From PKWO01 sp036384915 (lineage in GTDB: Bacteria > Pseudomonadota > Gammaproteobacteria > Burkholderiales > Burkholderiaceae_D): a stretch of 32,339 nucleotides of DNA. The stretch spans positions 1 to 32,339 of the forward strand of contig DASVLJ010000009.1 of assembly GCA_036384915.1 (NCBI GenBank), in the 5' to 3' direction. The translations under genes were made by a program, and so were the position numbers. Of this stretch, positions 24,393 through 32,339 are shown one piece after another. Position 1 is the first letter of the stretch. Each line of letters begins with the position of its first letter. A model generated the notes under the pieces. The model had not been told where the DNA came from, ran no database searches, and worked only from the letters and a program-made list of their open reading frames with translations.

Positions 24393-24426
24393 GGATGCCA
24401 TGCCGGGAAATATCTGTATGGCATCC
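24393..24426. terminator. Hairpin just after the lipoprotein gene
   Basis: A perfect 9-bp inverted repeat, GGATGCCAT (24393-24401) and ATGGCATCC (24418-24426), begins 17 bp after the stop codon at 24376. No T-tract follows, so it is either a weak terminator, a 3'-end stabiliser or a regulator site for the downstream operon. Confidence 0.45.
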
Positions 24427-24544
24427 GGCCGTATTGTCGTCGGGTTATGCCGATGCTTACCCGGAAATGATTGCAGCTTGTAGCCAACCACGTTTGAACA
24501 ACGACATTTTTATTTGTAATCACCCTCGCGCAGGCGGCACTCAA

Positions 24545-25036
24545 ATGAAAAAATATCTCGGCAGTAATACCCGCATAGACCATATTGCCATTGCGGTTCG
24601 CGACATTGACGAAGCCTTGTTTTTGTACCGCGACGTTTTCGGTTTTGAGCTGCTTCAGCGCCGTGAAATCAGCGGCAGGTATTCGGGAATGGTGTCCGCG
24701 GAACTCAATGCGGGTGGGTTCTCCATCGTACTGGTGCAAGGCACGGATCCGGAATCGCAAGTCAACCGCTATATCCAGGAATTCGGGCCCGGCGTCCAGC
24801 ACGTCGCCATCGAGGTCGACGATGTGGAGTCCGTCGCCAAAACGCTGACGACCTCCGGTGTTCAATTTGCCACCGACGTGATTCGCGGCGACGGATTGAT
24901 TCAGATATTTACCAAGCGCGAAGACAATTCGGGAATGATGTTCGAATTCATCCAGCGTGCACGCGGCACCGAAGGATTCGAGGCGCCCAATATCCAGCAG
25001 CTGTTCCAGCAATTGGAAGCCAACAACGCCTGTTAA
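24545..25036 (+). CDS. Single-domain VOC protein similar to the catalytic half of 4-hydroxyphenylpyruvate dioxygenase
   Basis: This 163-residue protein is read from the ATG at 24545. The longer frame from 24395 has no support. It contains RIDHIAIAV, GVQHVAIEVDD, GLIQIFTKRED and MMFEFIQRA followed by an LFQQLEANN tail. These phrases match the C-terminal catalytic domain of HPPD and hydroxymandelate synthase, including the three iron ligands: His13, His86 and Glu134. The N-terminal half of those roughly 350-residue enzymes is absent, so this is a stand-alone half. It is the first gene of a tight run (14 bp before the FAAL) and probably tailors or supplies a building block. Epimerase or glyoxalase activity is an alternative. 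The ribosome-binding site is weak. Confidence 0.8.
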   Translation: MKKYLGSNTRIDHIAIAVRDIDEALFLYRDVFGFELLQRREISGRYSGMVSAELNAGGFSIVLVQGTDPESQVNRYIQEFGPGVQHVAIEVDDVESVAKTLTTSGVQFATDVIRGDGLIQIFTKREDNSGMMFEFIQRARGTEGFEAPNIQQLFQQLEANNAC

Positions 25037-25050
25037 TTTGGAGTGCCGTG

Positions 25051-27087
25051 ATGCGTATGACTATTATCGACCGTATGCGCGCGAATGTGGACGCCGCCGC
25101 GGGCGACATTGCTTTCCGGTTTTTGAGCGAGCAGAACCAGGCCCCAAGCGAACTGACTCAACTGCAGTTGTTGGTTGAGGCGGAAGCGATCGCCGCATTT
25201 TTGCTCTCCCGCACGGCGCCAGGCAGCCGCATTATGCTGTTTTATCCACCGGGCCTGGACTACGTCAAGGCATTTTACGGATGCTTGTTGGCGGGCATGG
25301 TTGCCGTCCCCTTGTATCCGCCGCGCCGGAACGTGAAGTCGGACCGTGTCGTCAAGGTTGCAATGAGCAGCGGCGCAAATATGGCGCTGACCACCTCGTC
25401 TGAATTGCCCGTGATCCAGTCAGCTTGGGATCAGCAAAACCAGTCTGGTATGCATGTCGATTTTCACGCCACCGATTGCATCGCGGCGAGCGGGCATGCG
25501 CTGGCGGCTCATCCGGACATCGATCCCGCCACCCCCGCTTTTTTGCAATACACCTCAGGATCGACAGGATCGCCAAAGGGCGTGATTATCACCCACGACA
25601 ATATCATTGCAAACATGCGGCATTTGTGTCTCATGTCGACCGGCAACGCCAATGACGTATTCGTTAACTGGCTGCCGCTGTTTCACGACCTTGGACTGGT
25701 GACCGCAGTCCTGTGGCCGGTCTTCCTCGGTGCGCAGTCCAATTTGATGTCGCCGGCAAGCTTTGTGCGCAACCCTTTGCTGTGGTTGAAGGCAATTACG
25801 CACTATCGCGGCAGTATGTGCGGCGCGCCGAATTTTGCCTATGATCTATGTGCCAACAAGATTGCCGATGTCGACCTGGCCGGGCTCGATTTAAGCTCTT
25901 GGCGCGTTGCCTACAATGCAGCCGAGCCGGTACGTGCGGAGACGCTGGATCACTTCGCACAACGTTTCGCCCCCACTGGTTTTCGTGCAAGATCGTTTTA
26001 TCCATCCTACGGCATGGCCGAGGCTACAGTCTTCGTCACGGGAGGCGAGGCCGGAAAGGCACCGATCGTACAGACCGTCCACAAGAAGGATATTGCCGAA
26101 CAGGGTATCCGTATTGTCGGTCAGGGCGACAAGATGGCGACACGCATCGTGGCTTGTGGTGCCGCCCATGCCCCGCATGACGTCCAGATCGTGGATCCGG
26201 CGAAAGGGACAGCATTGGCCGAAGGGAAAGTCGGAGAGATCTGGTTCTCCGGGCCGAGCGTATCTCCGGGCTACTGGCAACTCGACGAATTGAACAAGGT
26301 CACGTTCGGTCAGCGCATCGTCAATCACGACAACCCGCCCGGGGGGTATCTGCGTACCGGCGACCTCGGCGTCAAGTGGCAGGGCGAGATATATGTGACC
26401 GGGCGCCTCAAGGACATGATCATTCTGCGCGGCGCGAATTATTATCCCCAGGATATCGAGGCCTCAGTTGAGGCTGCGCACCCTGCGATCCGCGCAGGTT
26501 ATGTCGCCGCGTTCTCGCTGGACGCCGAAGGCGAAGAGCGTTTGGTGGTGGTAGCCGAAGTCGAGCGGGAGCAGTTTCGAAACATCAATGCCGATGTCGT
26601 CGTCGGAGCAATACGGACAAAGGTCGCTCACGACCACGAAATCAACGTCGATCAAGTGATCCTGCTGCGCCCCTACAAGATACCGATGACTTCCAGCGGC
26701 AAGATTCAGCGCAGGCAGACGCGCAGGATGCTGTTGGACGGCGAATTCGAGACGCTGGCCAACGATACCTCGCTCACGCGATCGGACTATGTGGCCCCGG
26801 GGACGGCGACAGAACAATCGCTATGCGAAATATGGAAGCGTGTGCTGCGGCTCGAGCGTGTCGGTGTGCAGGACAATTTCCTCAGTGTGGGTGGCGATTC
26901 GATGGCTGCCATCGAGGTATTGGCGCAGATGCAAAACGTGTTCGGGTTGCCGGAACTCGAGCCGGAATTGTTGATTGAACGCCCGACGATAGAACAGCTT
27001 GCAAGCTGGATTGACCTCAAGCTCGCCAGGCTCCGAACAGGCTCGGGCGCGGCTGGAATTTCCACACGGAAGACAATGAAAATATGA
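25051..27087 (+). CDS. Fatty-acyl-AMP ligase fused to a carrier domain (lipopeptide starter unit)
   Basis: This protein of about 678 residues has an acyl-adenylating domain (about 1-575) and a C-terminal phosphopantetheine carrier domain (about 590-660). The adenylation motif YTSGSTGSPKG is at residues 167-177. FAAL-type features include NWLPLFHDLGL and FYPSYGMAEATVFVTGG, and the C-terminal part has GYLRTGDLGVKWQGEIYVTGRLKDMIILRGANYYPQDIE and the closing SSGKIQRRQTRR. The carrier serine is Ser617 in VGGDSMAAIE. FAALs activate a fatty acid as acyl-AMP and load it on the fused carrier for lipoinitiation of NRPS assembly. The ATG at 25051 has GGAG 7 nt upstream. A GTG at 25048 is in frame but less well placed. 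It overlaps the NRPS start by 4 bp (ATGA). Confidence 0.95.
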   Translation: MRMTIIDRMRANVDAAAGDIAFRFLSEQNQAPSELTQLQLLVEAEAIAAFLLSRTAPGSRIMLFYPPGLDYVKAFYGCLLAGMVAVPLYPPRRNVKSDRVVKVAMSSGANMALTTSSELPVIQSAWDQQNQSGMHVDFHATDCIAASGHALAAHPDIDPATPAFLQYTSGSTGSPKGVIITHDNIIANMRHLCLMSTGNANDVFVNWLPLFHDLGLVTAVLWPVFLGAQSNLMSPASFVRNPLLWLKAITHYRGSMCGAPNFAYDLCANKIADVDLAGLDLSSWRVAYNAAEPVRAETLDHFAQRFAPTGFRARSFYPSYGMAEATVFVTGGEAGKAPIVQTVHKKDIAEQGIRIVGQGDKMATRIVACGAAHAPHDVQIVDPAKGTALAEGKVGEIWFSGPSVSPGYWQLDELNKVTFGQRIVNHDNPPGGYLRTGDLGVKWQGEIYVTGRLKDMIILRGANYYPQDIEASVEAAHPAIRAGYVAAFSLDAEGEERLVVVAEVEREQFRNINADVVVGAIRTKVAHDHEINVDQVILLRPYKIPMTSSGKIQRRQTRRMLLDGEFETLANDTSLTRSDYVAPGTATEQSLCEIWKRVLRLERVGVQDNFLSVGGDSMAAIEVLAQMQNVFGLPELEPELLIERPTIEQLASWIDLKLARLRTGSGAAGISTRKTMKI

Positions 27088-30000
27088 ATGCCGAACATCT
27101 CCTCGTCCAATTGTATGAGCGGGGCATCGTTCCGTATCTGCAACAAGATGAGTTGCTGCTGGAAATGCCGGAGGAGGGTATCGATGATGCATTGCTTGAG
27201 TCGATACGTGCCAACAAGGCCGCACTTGTCGCCGTCCTGCGCAAGCTTGAGCGTCCCACGGCGAGGCCGCCCATTGTGCGGTTCGATCATCCGGCCAGTT
27301 ACCGGACTCCGGCTTCCGTGGCGCAGCAGCGCATGATGTTCCTGGAGCAGTTGGCAAGCGATCATTCTTACTACAACATTCCCTTTGCGTATCGATTGAG
27401 CGGCGCGCTCGATGCCGCTGCGCTGGAGTCTGCACTTGACCAACTGCTGCGGCGTCACGACGTCCTTCGATCAATGTTTGTGGCCGAGCGCGACGGCTAT
27501 GTGCAAGTTGTGCAGGAACCCGGACGGTTTGAACTGGATTTGCTCGACTTGCGCATGATGGAAGGGCGGCAACGCCAGCTGGCTTTCGAGAACCGGCTGG
27601 CGGCAGACGCCGCGTATCGTTTCGATCTTGGCGGCGAACCGCCGTTTCGTGCATGCCTGATCCGGCTTGGGGACGATGAGTATGTACTCAGTCTCAACGT
27701 TCATCATATCGCAGCGGACGGCTGGAGTGCTCGCATCATTGTCAATGATATCTGTCGCGCGTACGAGAATGCATTGCTATCCGCCAAGGGGGGGGTTCCT
27801 GCTCCCTGGGAGCGCGGCTTGCAATATGCCGACTACAGCCGTTGGGAGCAGACGTGGCTTGACGGTCCTGCCTACCGGGAAGCGCGCGCCTATTGGGTGA
27901 AGGCATTGGATGGCCTTCCGCAGCTTCACAGTTTACCGACCGATTTTGGCCGATCGGCAAATGCCTCCGTAGACGGCAACACCCACGTGCAGCCGCTTTC
28001 GCCGACTCTTGCGGCTGCCATCGAGCGTGTTGCCAAGGCGCACCAACTGACCCCATTCGTAGTGTTGCAGGCGGCCTTTGCGGCGTGGTTATCACGCTAC
28101 GCCGATCAGGACGATGTCGTGTTTGGTACGGCGGCGGCGAATCGAAAACCTGCCGAATTTATCGACACCGTCGGCCTGTTCGTCAACACGCTGGTGCTGC
28201 GCTTCCGGATGTCGCCGGAATTGTGTTTCACCGAGATATTGCAGATGGCCAGCGGAATCAATCAAAACGCTTTGCGTTATCAGCAATACCCTTTCGATGC
28301 CCTGGTCGAGGATTTGCAGCCCGCGCGCAGTCTGGGCTTCAACCCGTTGGTGCAAATCATGCTGGTCATGCAAGAGGACAAGGCCGGTCAACTGCAGCTG
28401 CCGGATGTGCGGGTGCTTCCTTTGCGTAACCGGCAGGCAGTCTCGAAGTTCGATATCGCCTTGCACGTTGCGCCTGAGGACGGAACCTTGCGCATGGAGT
28501 GGGAATATCGCACCGATCTTTTCCGCCACGACACCATCGCCGCAATGTCGGCCAGTTTCGAGTATGTGTTGAGCCAGGTACTGACGGTGCCGGAGCGGCC
28601 ACTCGATCAGGTCGCATTGGTTGCGGCCGAGTCGGTCGCTCCGGGAGTGGACCTCGATGCGTTTCCCGCTCCGGTTTGTATTCACCGCCTGTTTGAGCAA
28701 GGCGTTGTCGCCCACCCTGATGCGCCGGCCGTGGTCGATGGCGGCGCCACGCTCAGCTATCGGGAAATGAATCGGCGAGCTGAAGGCGTTGCGCGCTATC
28801 TGCATCTGTCCGGCGCAGCCGGACGGCGCGTTGGTGTTTGCATGGACCGATCTGCCGGGCTTGTGGCCGCCATGCTCGGGATCATGAAGGCTGGTTCGGT
28901 CTATGTGCCGATCGATCCCGCCTATCCGGCCGAGCGTATCGAGTTCATGGTGCAGGACTCCGCCGTGGCTGTGCTGCTCGTCGGCGAAAACAAGCCGCTG
29001 CCGGCTTCGCTTCAACCGTCGGTTCCGACCGCAATGGTGGAATCGTTGATTGACGCAGGCGGTCCATCCGGCTTCGCGTTCGACGACGTACAGGCTCCGG
29101 CTTATATCATTTACACCTCAGGATCGACAGGCAGACCCAAGGGCGTGCTGGTCTCCCATCGCAACTTGTTTTATTCGCTGCTGGCCAATGGCAACTTGAT
29201 GGAGTTCACCGGCAGCGATTCCATGCCTACCATCGGCTCCCAAGCTTTTGGGGTATCCCTGCTTGAAATTCTTTTGCCGCTGACGCGTGGCGGCGTGGTG
29301 CAGATCGTGCGCAAGGCCGATGGCGCGGACATCGCACGCCTGATTGATGTCACTAATGATGTCACAGTGCTGCATGCGGTTCCCAGCGTGATGCGCCAAT
29401 GGCTGGAGGTGCTGTTGAGCAGGCAAGGCAACGATTACCCGCATTTGCGCTTGTTGCTTGTGGGCGGCGAATCGGTGCCGGAAGGGCTGTTGCGCAAGTT
29501 GCGCGAATGGCGCCCGTCCATGCGCCTGCTGGAGCTATATGGCATGACCGAATCGACTATCGTATGCAGCAGCTTTGCCGCCATCGCAGATGCGTCTGCG
29601 CACTACTGCATCGGGAAGCCGCATCCGACCGCGCGTTTCTATGTAATGAACCGTCGAGCTCAATTGCAGCCGGTCGGCGTGCCTGGCGAACTGTACATCG
29701 GCGGCCCGTCCATCGCGCTGGCATATCTCAATCAGCCGGAAATGACGGCCGAGCGATTTGTCGCCAATCCCTTCGTAGCCGGCGACCGCCTCTACAAGAC
29801 CGGCGACCGCGTGCGCCAACTTGCTGATGGCAACTTCGAATTCCTTGGCCGCGTCGACCATCAAGTCAGCTTGCGTGGCGCGCGTATCGAAATGGGTGAG
29901 ATCGAAACCTTGGCAACGTCCGTGCCGGGGGTCAGGCAGGTGATCGCACACGTGCTGGAGCTCGGTGACGAGGAGCGCACGCTGGTTTTGTATTTCACGC

Positions 30001-30491
30001 GGGATGCCGCTGCCGTTGCCGAGGAGCTGATACCGGCATTGCGTCAGACACTCACCCGCCATTTGCCGGACTATATGCGGCCGTCCATCATTGAAGCTAT
30101 CGATGCGTTTCCGCTCAATCCCAACGGGAAGGTCGATCGCAAGCGTTTGCCCGCGCCAAGGTTTGCGCAAGGTGGCGACGAAAGCTCGCCCACCACCAAC
30201 ACGGAACGGCGGTTGCATGCGCTCTGGTGCGAGGTGCTGCAACGCAACGAGCTGGGAATTGATACCAATTTCTTCGAAGCAGGTGGCCATTCGTTGATGG
30301 CGATCAAGCTGGCGTCGAGGGTTCGATCGGAGTTCGGCATCGATTTTCCCTTGCTTGCGATGTTTAACGCGCCGACCGTCAGGCTCGGGGCCGTGCTCAT
30401 TGAGACTGCGCTTCGCAACAAACATGCCGCCGCACTGATTGCCTCGGATGACGGCGCTAGCCCGGAGGCTGGTGAAGAGATGGTGTTCTAG
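27084..30491 (+). CDS. NRPS module: docking-C-A-PCP
   Basis: This 1135-residue single-module synthetase starts with a TubC-type docking segment (about 1-58). A condensation domain follows (about 70-525; active-site HHIAADG at 207-213), which would join the fatty acyl chain from the FAAL carrier to the first residue. An adenylation domain comes next (about 545-1025; YTSGSTGRPKG at 677, YGMTEST at 819, NPNGKVDR near 1014), then a PCP (Ser1070 in AGGHSLMAIK). It has no epimerase, reductase or thioesterase. The substrate pocket is odd: Gly723 replaces the near-invariant Asp of the FDxS motif. Specificity residues by alignment to GrsA read G, V, L, H, L, G, L, I, V, K. The start overlaps the FAAL stop (ATGA), indicating coupling. 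The substrate cannot be named from this. Confidence 0.95.
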   Translation: MNAEHLLVQLYERGIVPYLQQDELLLEMPEEGIDDALLESIRANKAALVAVLRKLERPTARPPIVRFDHPASYRTPASVAQQRMMFLEQLASDHSYYNIPFAYRLSGALDAAALESALDQLLRRHDVLRSMFVAERDGYVQVVQEPGRFELDLLDLRMMEGRQRQLAFENRLAADAAYRFDLGGEPPFRACLIRLGDDEYVLSLNVHHIAADGWSARIIVNDICRAYENALLSAKGGVPAPWERGLQYADYSRWEQTWLDGPAYREARAYWVKALDGLPQLHSLPTDFGRSANASVDGNTHVQPLSPTLAAAIERVAKAHQLTPFVVLQAAFAAWLSRYADQDDVVFGTAAANRKPAEFIDTVGLFVNTLVLRFRMSPELCFTEILQMASGINQNALRYQQYPFDALVEDLQPARSLGFNPLVQIMLVMQEDKAGQLQLPDVRVLPLRNRQAVSKFDIALHVAPEDGTLRMEWEYRTDLFRHDTIAAMSASFEYVLSQVLTVPERPLDQVALVAAESVAPGVDLDAFPAPVCIHRLFEQGVVAHPDAPAVVDGGATLSYREMNRRAEGVARYLHLSGAAGRRVGVCMDRSAGLVAAMLGIMKAGSVYVPIDPAYPAERIEFMVQDSAVAVLLVGENKPLPASLQPSVPTAMVESLIDAGGPSGFAFDDVQAPAYIIYTSGSTGRPKGVLVSHRNLFYSLLANGNLMEFTGSDSMPTIGSQAFGVSLLEILLPLTRGGVVQIVRKADGADIARLIDVTNDVTVLHAVPSVMRQWLEVLLSRQGNDYPHLRLLLVGGESVPEGLLRKLREWRPSMRLLELYGMTESTIVCSSFAAIADASAHYCIGKPHPTARFYVMNRRAQLQPVGVPGELYIGGPSIALAYLNQPEMTAERFVANPFVAGDRLYKTGDRVRQLADGNFEFLGRVDHQVSLRGARIEMGEIETLATSVPGVRQVIAHVLELGDEERTLVLYFTRDAAAVAEELIPALRQTLTRHLPDYMRPSIIEAIDAFPLNPNGKVDRKRLPAPRFAQGGDESSPTTNTERRLHALWCEVLQRNELGIDTNFFEAGGHSLMAIKLASRVRSEFGIDFPLLAMFNAPTVRLGAVLIETALRNKHAAALIASDDGASPEAGEEMVF

Positions 30492-30527
30492 ACGCTTCAC
30501 CCTCCAATTTTTCGATAAACAGACATC

Positions 30528-32339
30528 ATGCGTACCTGTACCATATCCGGCTCCGAATTGAATTTCCTGGCATTTCTGGAACTGTGCTCCGAGAGAAAAA
30601 TCCGCTTCATACTGCAGGGCGATCAGTTCAAAGTCCAGGCGCCCAAGGAGACTCTGACGTCGGAGATGGCTGCGGCGATGCGCCTTTTCAAGCCGGAAAT
30701 TATAGATTGGTTGCGCCTGCATGCCGACGGCAATTCGGGCGCGGCAGCCGAGCTTGCACCTATTCCGGTCGTGGCACGTGCCGGAAGTTTGCGCAGTTCC
30801 CCGGGCCAGGAGGCGATGTGGCTGGCACACCGCGACGAACGGATTGGGGCCGCCTATCATTTTGTGCGGGTACTGCATTTGCATGGTGCTCTCGATGTCG
30901 ATGCGGTGCAGGAAAGCTTTAACGACATCCTCCTGCGCCACGAAACATTGCGCACGACGCTGTCCGAGCTGGACGGCGAGATTGTGCAGCAAGTAGTGCC
31001 GATGCGCGCGTTGAAGGTCGAATCTACCGATCTGAGCGGAATGGCCCCTCAAGAACGCGAGGTGGCCGCCAACGACATCGTGGAGCAGGTTGGATCCATG
31101 CCTTTCGATCTTGCCCGCGACGTGATGTTGAGAGTGCGTCTGATACGCGAAGCGCCGGACCGCCATCAATTGATCGTGGTCATGCACCACATTGCAACCG
31201 ATGGCTGGTCGCTAGGCATCATCGTCAAGGAATTTACCTGGTTGTACGGCGCGCGAGTGAAGGGCGAACCGGCACTGCTGCCTCCGCTGCCCATCCAGTA
31301 TGCGGACTATTCCGCCTGGATTCGCGAAAAGACGGATGCGGCGCAGGCCTCGTCAGCATTGGCGTATTGGAGGGAGCAGCTACATGGCGTGCCCGAGGTG
31401 CATGGATTGCCGCTTGATCGTCCGCGGTCCAAGATGCAAAGCTTCCGAGGAAGGGCGGTCGTCACCCGGCTCTCGGCCGGCATGGGTGCAGCCTTGCAAT
31501 CGCTAGCTTTGTCGCATGGCGGCACGCTTTACATGGCCATCGAGTGTGCCTTTGCCATTTTGCTTTCCAGATATTCGGGTAACGACGACATCGTGATCGG
31601 AACGCCGGCCGCCAACCGTACCCATCGCGACCTCGATGCGCTGGTTGGCTATTTCGTCAATCTCGTGCCGCTCAGGCAGCAGATCGATACGCAATGCTCG
31701 TTTCGCATATTGCTGGAACGGGCGCGCGATTGCATCGTCTCCGCGCTCGAGCAGCAGCATCTACCGTTCGATCGGGTTGTGCAGAATGTGGTCGGACGCC
31801 GCGACGCCAGCTATAACCCTTTGGTGCAAATCGTATTCGCGTTTCAGAATAACGATATTCCAGAGTTGAACCTGCCTGGCGTCAGCTGTACGATCAGCCA
31901 ATCTGCCAACACACATAGTTTTTTCGATTTGCTGCTGGAGGCGACACAGACGCCTTCGGGCATTGACTTGCGCTGGGAATACGCCACCGACCTGTTCGAC
32001 GAATCGACGATCGCGCGCATGGCGCGGCACTTCGAGAATCTGCTGGGTGCGGTGATCCAGGCCCCTGAAGCGCCAGTAGGCGAGCTCTCCATGCTCGACA
32101 CGGGCGAACGGCGGCAATTGCTGGTCGACTGGAACAGCCCCGCAGCACACCCGGGCCGCGCAGCCACCCTGCAGGAGGGATTCGAAAGCGCAGCGGCGCG
32201 CCATCCCGAGCGCTGCGCCGTCAGCTTCGAAGGCGCGAGCTTGAGCTACGCCGAACTCAACGCCCGCGCCAACCGGCTCGCCCATCACCTGCAAAGCCTG
32301 GGCGTCGGCCCCGACGTGCTGGTCGGGCTGTGCGTGGAA
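30528..32339 (+). CDS. NRPS, docking-C-A..., truncated by the window edge
   Basis: The frame is open from the ATG at 30528 to the last base (604 codons). The protein begins with a second TubC-like docking segment (about 1-65). A condensation domain follows (about 80-520) with HHIATDG at 220-226, PQYADYS-like IQYADYSAWI, LVGYFVNLVPLR and YNPLVQIVFAF. The start of an adenylation domain is visible, with FEGASLSYAELNARANRLAHHL near the end. It should accept the acyl-aminoacyl chain from the preceding NRPS and add the next residue. The gap to the preceding gene is 36 bp and no strong ribosome-binding site is seen. Composition changes sharply near the C-A junction. Confidence 0.93.
   Translation, partial: MRTCTISGSELNFLAFLELCSERKIRFILQGDQFKVQAPKETLTSEMAAAMRLFKPEIIDWLRLHADGNSGAAAELAPIPVVARAGSLRSSPGQEAMWLAHRDERIGAAYHFVRVLHLHGALDVDAVQESFNDILLRHETLRTTLSELDGEIVQQVVPMRALKVESTDLSGMAPQEREVAANDIVEQVGSMPFDLARDVMLRVRLIREAPDRHQLIVVMHHIATDGWSLGIIVKEFTWLYGARVKGEPALLPPLPIQYADYSAWIREKTDAAQASSALAYWREQLHGVPEVHGLPLDRPRSKMQSFRGRAVVTRLSAGMGAALQSLALSHGGTLYMAIECAFAILLSRYSGNDDIVIGTPAANRTHRDLDALVGYFVNLVPLRQQIDTQCSFRILLERARDCIVSALEQQHLPFDRVVQNVVGRRDASYNPLVQIVFAFQNNDIPELNLPGVSCTISQSANTHSFFDLLLEATQTPSGIDLRWEYATDLFDESTIARMARHFENLLGAVIQAPEAPVGELSMLDTGERRQLLVDWNSPAAHPGRAATLQEGFESAAARHPERCAVSFEGASLSYAELNARANRLAHHLQSLGVGPDVLVGLCVE

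Noticed and set aside
24395..24544. Fifty-residue N-terminal extension of the VOC protein
   Set aside because: It covers the intergenic hairpin and does not resemble a VOC domain; homology begins just after the ATG at 24545.
23960..25012. Minus-strand frame of 350 codons opposite the lipoprotein and VOC genes
   Set aside because: Reverse complement of two recognisable coding regions; no ribosome-binding site or family match.
25549..25568. Twenty-base identity between FAAL and NRPS1 (25549 and 29112)
   Set aside because: Both encode the conserved ATP-binding YTSGSTG motif; identity over one motif is expected and not good evidence of recombination.
29535..31190. Minus-strand frame of about 550 codons across the NRPS1-NRPS2 junction
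   Set aside because: It crosses two convincing NRPS genes on the opposite strand; its translation shows no domain.

Overview
The window reads as chromosomal DNA of a GC-rich betaproteobacterium of the order Burkholderiales, most likely Oxalobacteraceae-like. That placement is an inference from codon use, from gene content (an aru/ast-type arginine operon next to a large NAD-glutamate dehydrogenase, and a lysine-to-2-oxoadipate cluster) and from the style of the intergenic repeats. No rRNA or tRNA gene and no CRISPR array was seen.

Region 1 (1-13350, all minus strand) is an arginine-catabolism block. In transcription order it holds a DMT exporter, an AraC/GlxA-type regulator resembling Pseudomonas ArgR, the arginine succinyltransferase pathway genes astC-aruF-aruG-astD-astB, an amino-acid ABC transporter reduced to a binding protein and an ATPase (no permease), and the start of a 180-kDa-type NAD-glutamate dehydrogenase that leaves the window at base 1. 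Together these would import arginine, convert it to succinylglutamate, and feed glutamate into the TCA cycle. The last enzyme, succinylglutamate desuccinylase (astE), is not in the window.

Region 2 (13360-18154) is a lysine-catabolism block. A divergently transcribed Lrp/AsnC regulator faces a saccharopine-dehydrogenase-family enzyme (probably lysine 6-dehydrogenase), an ALDH7-type aminoadipate-semialdehyde dehydrogenase and a DUF1338/HglS 2-oxoadipate dioxygenase-decarboxylase. The regulator-facing intergenic region carries a clean palindrome and a phased direct repeat. Interspersed repeats and hairpins sit between the genes.

Region 3 (18158-22700) is accessory DNA that looks AT-richer in the stretches I inspected. 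It holds a GH114 lipoprotein with a DUF4214-like domain and a threonine-proline linker, a decayed HAF-repeat protein pseudogene, a type II thioesterase, an MbtH-like gene and a possible transposase remnant.

Region 4 (22715-32339, plus strand) is the left part of a lipopeptide-type NRPS cluster. It holds a lipoprotein of unknown function, a single-domain HPPD-like VOC enzyme, a fatty-acyl-AMP ligase fused to a carrier domain, a docking-C-A-PCP NRPS module whose A domain lacks the usual aspartate that binds the alpha-amino group, and a second NRPS (docking-C-A...) that runs off the right edge. The thioesterase and MbtH protein probably serve this assembly line. The combination of the catalytic-half HPPD homologue and the unusual A-domain pocket is the most novel-looking feature.
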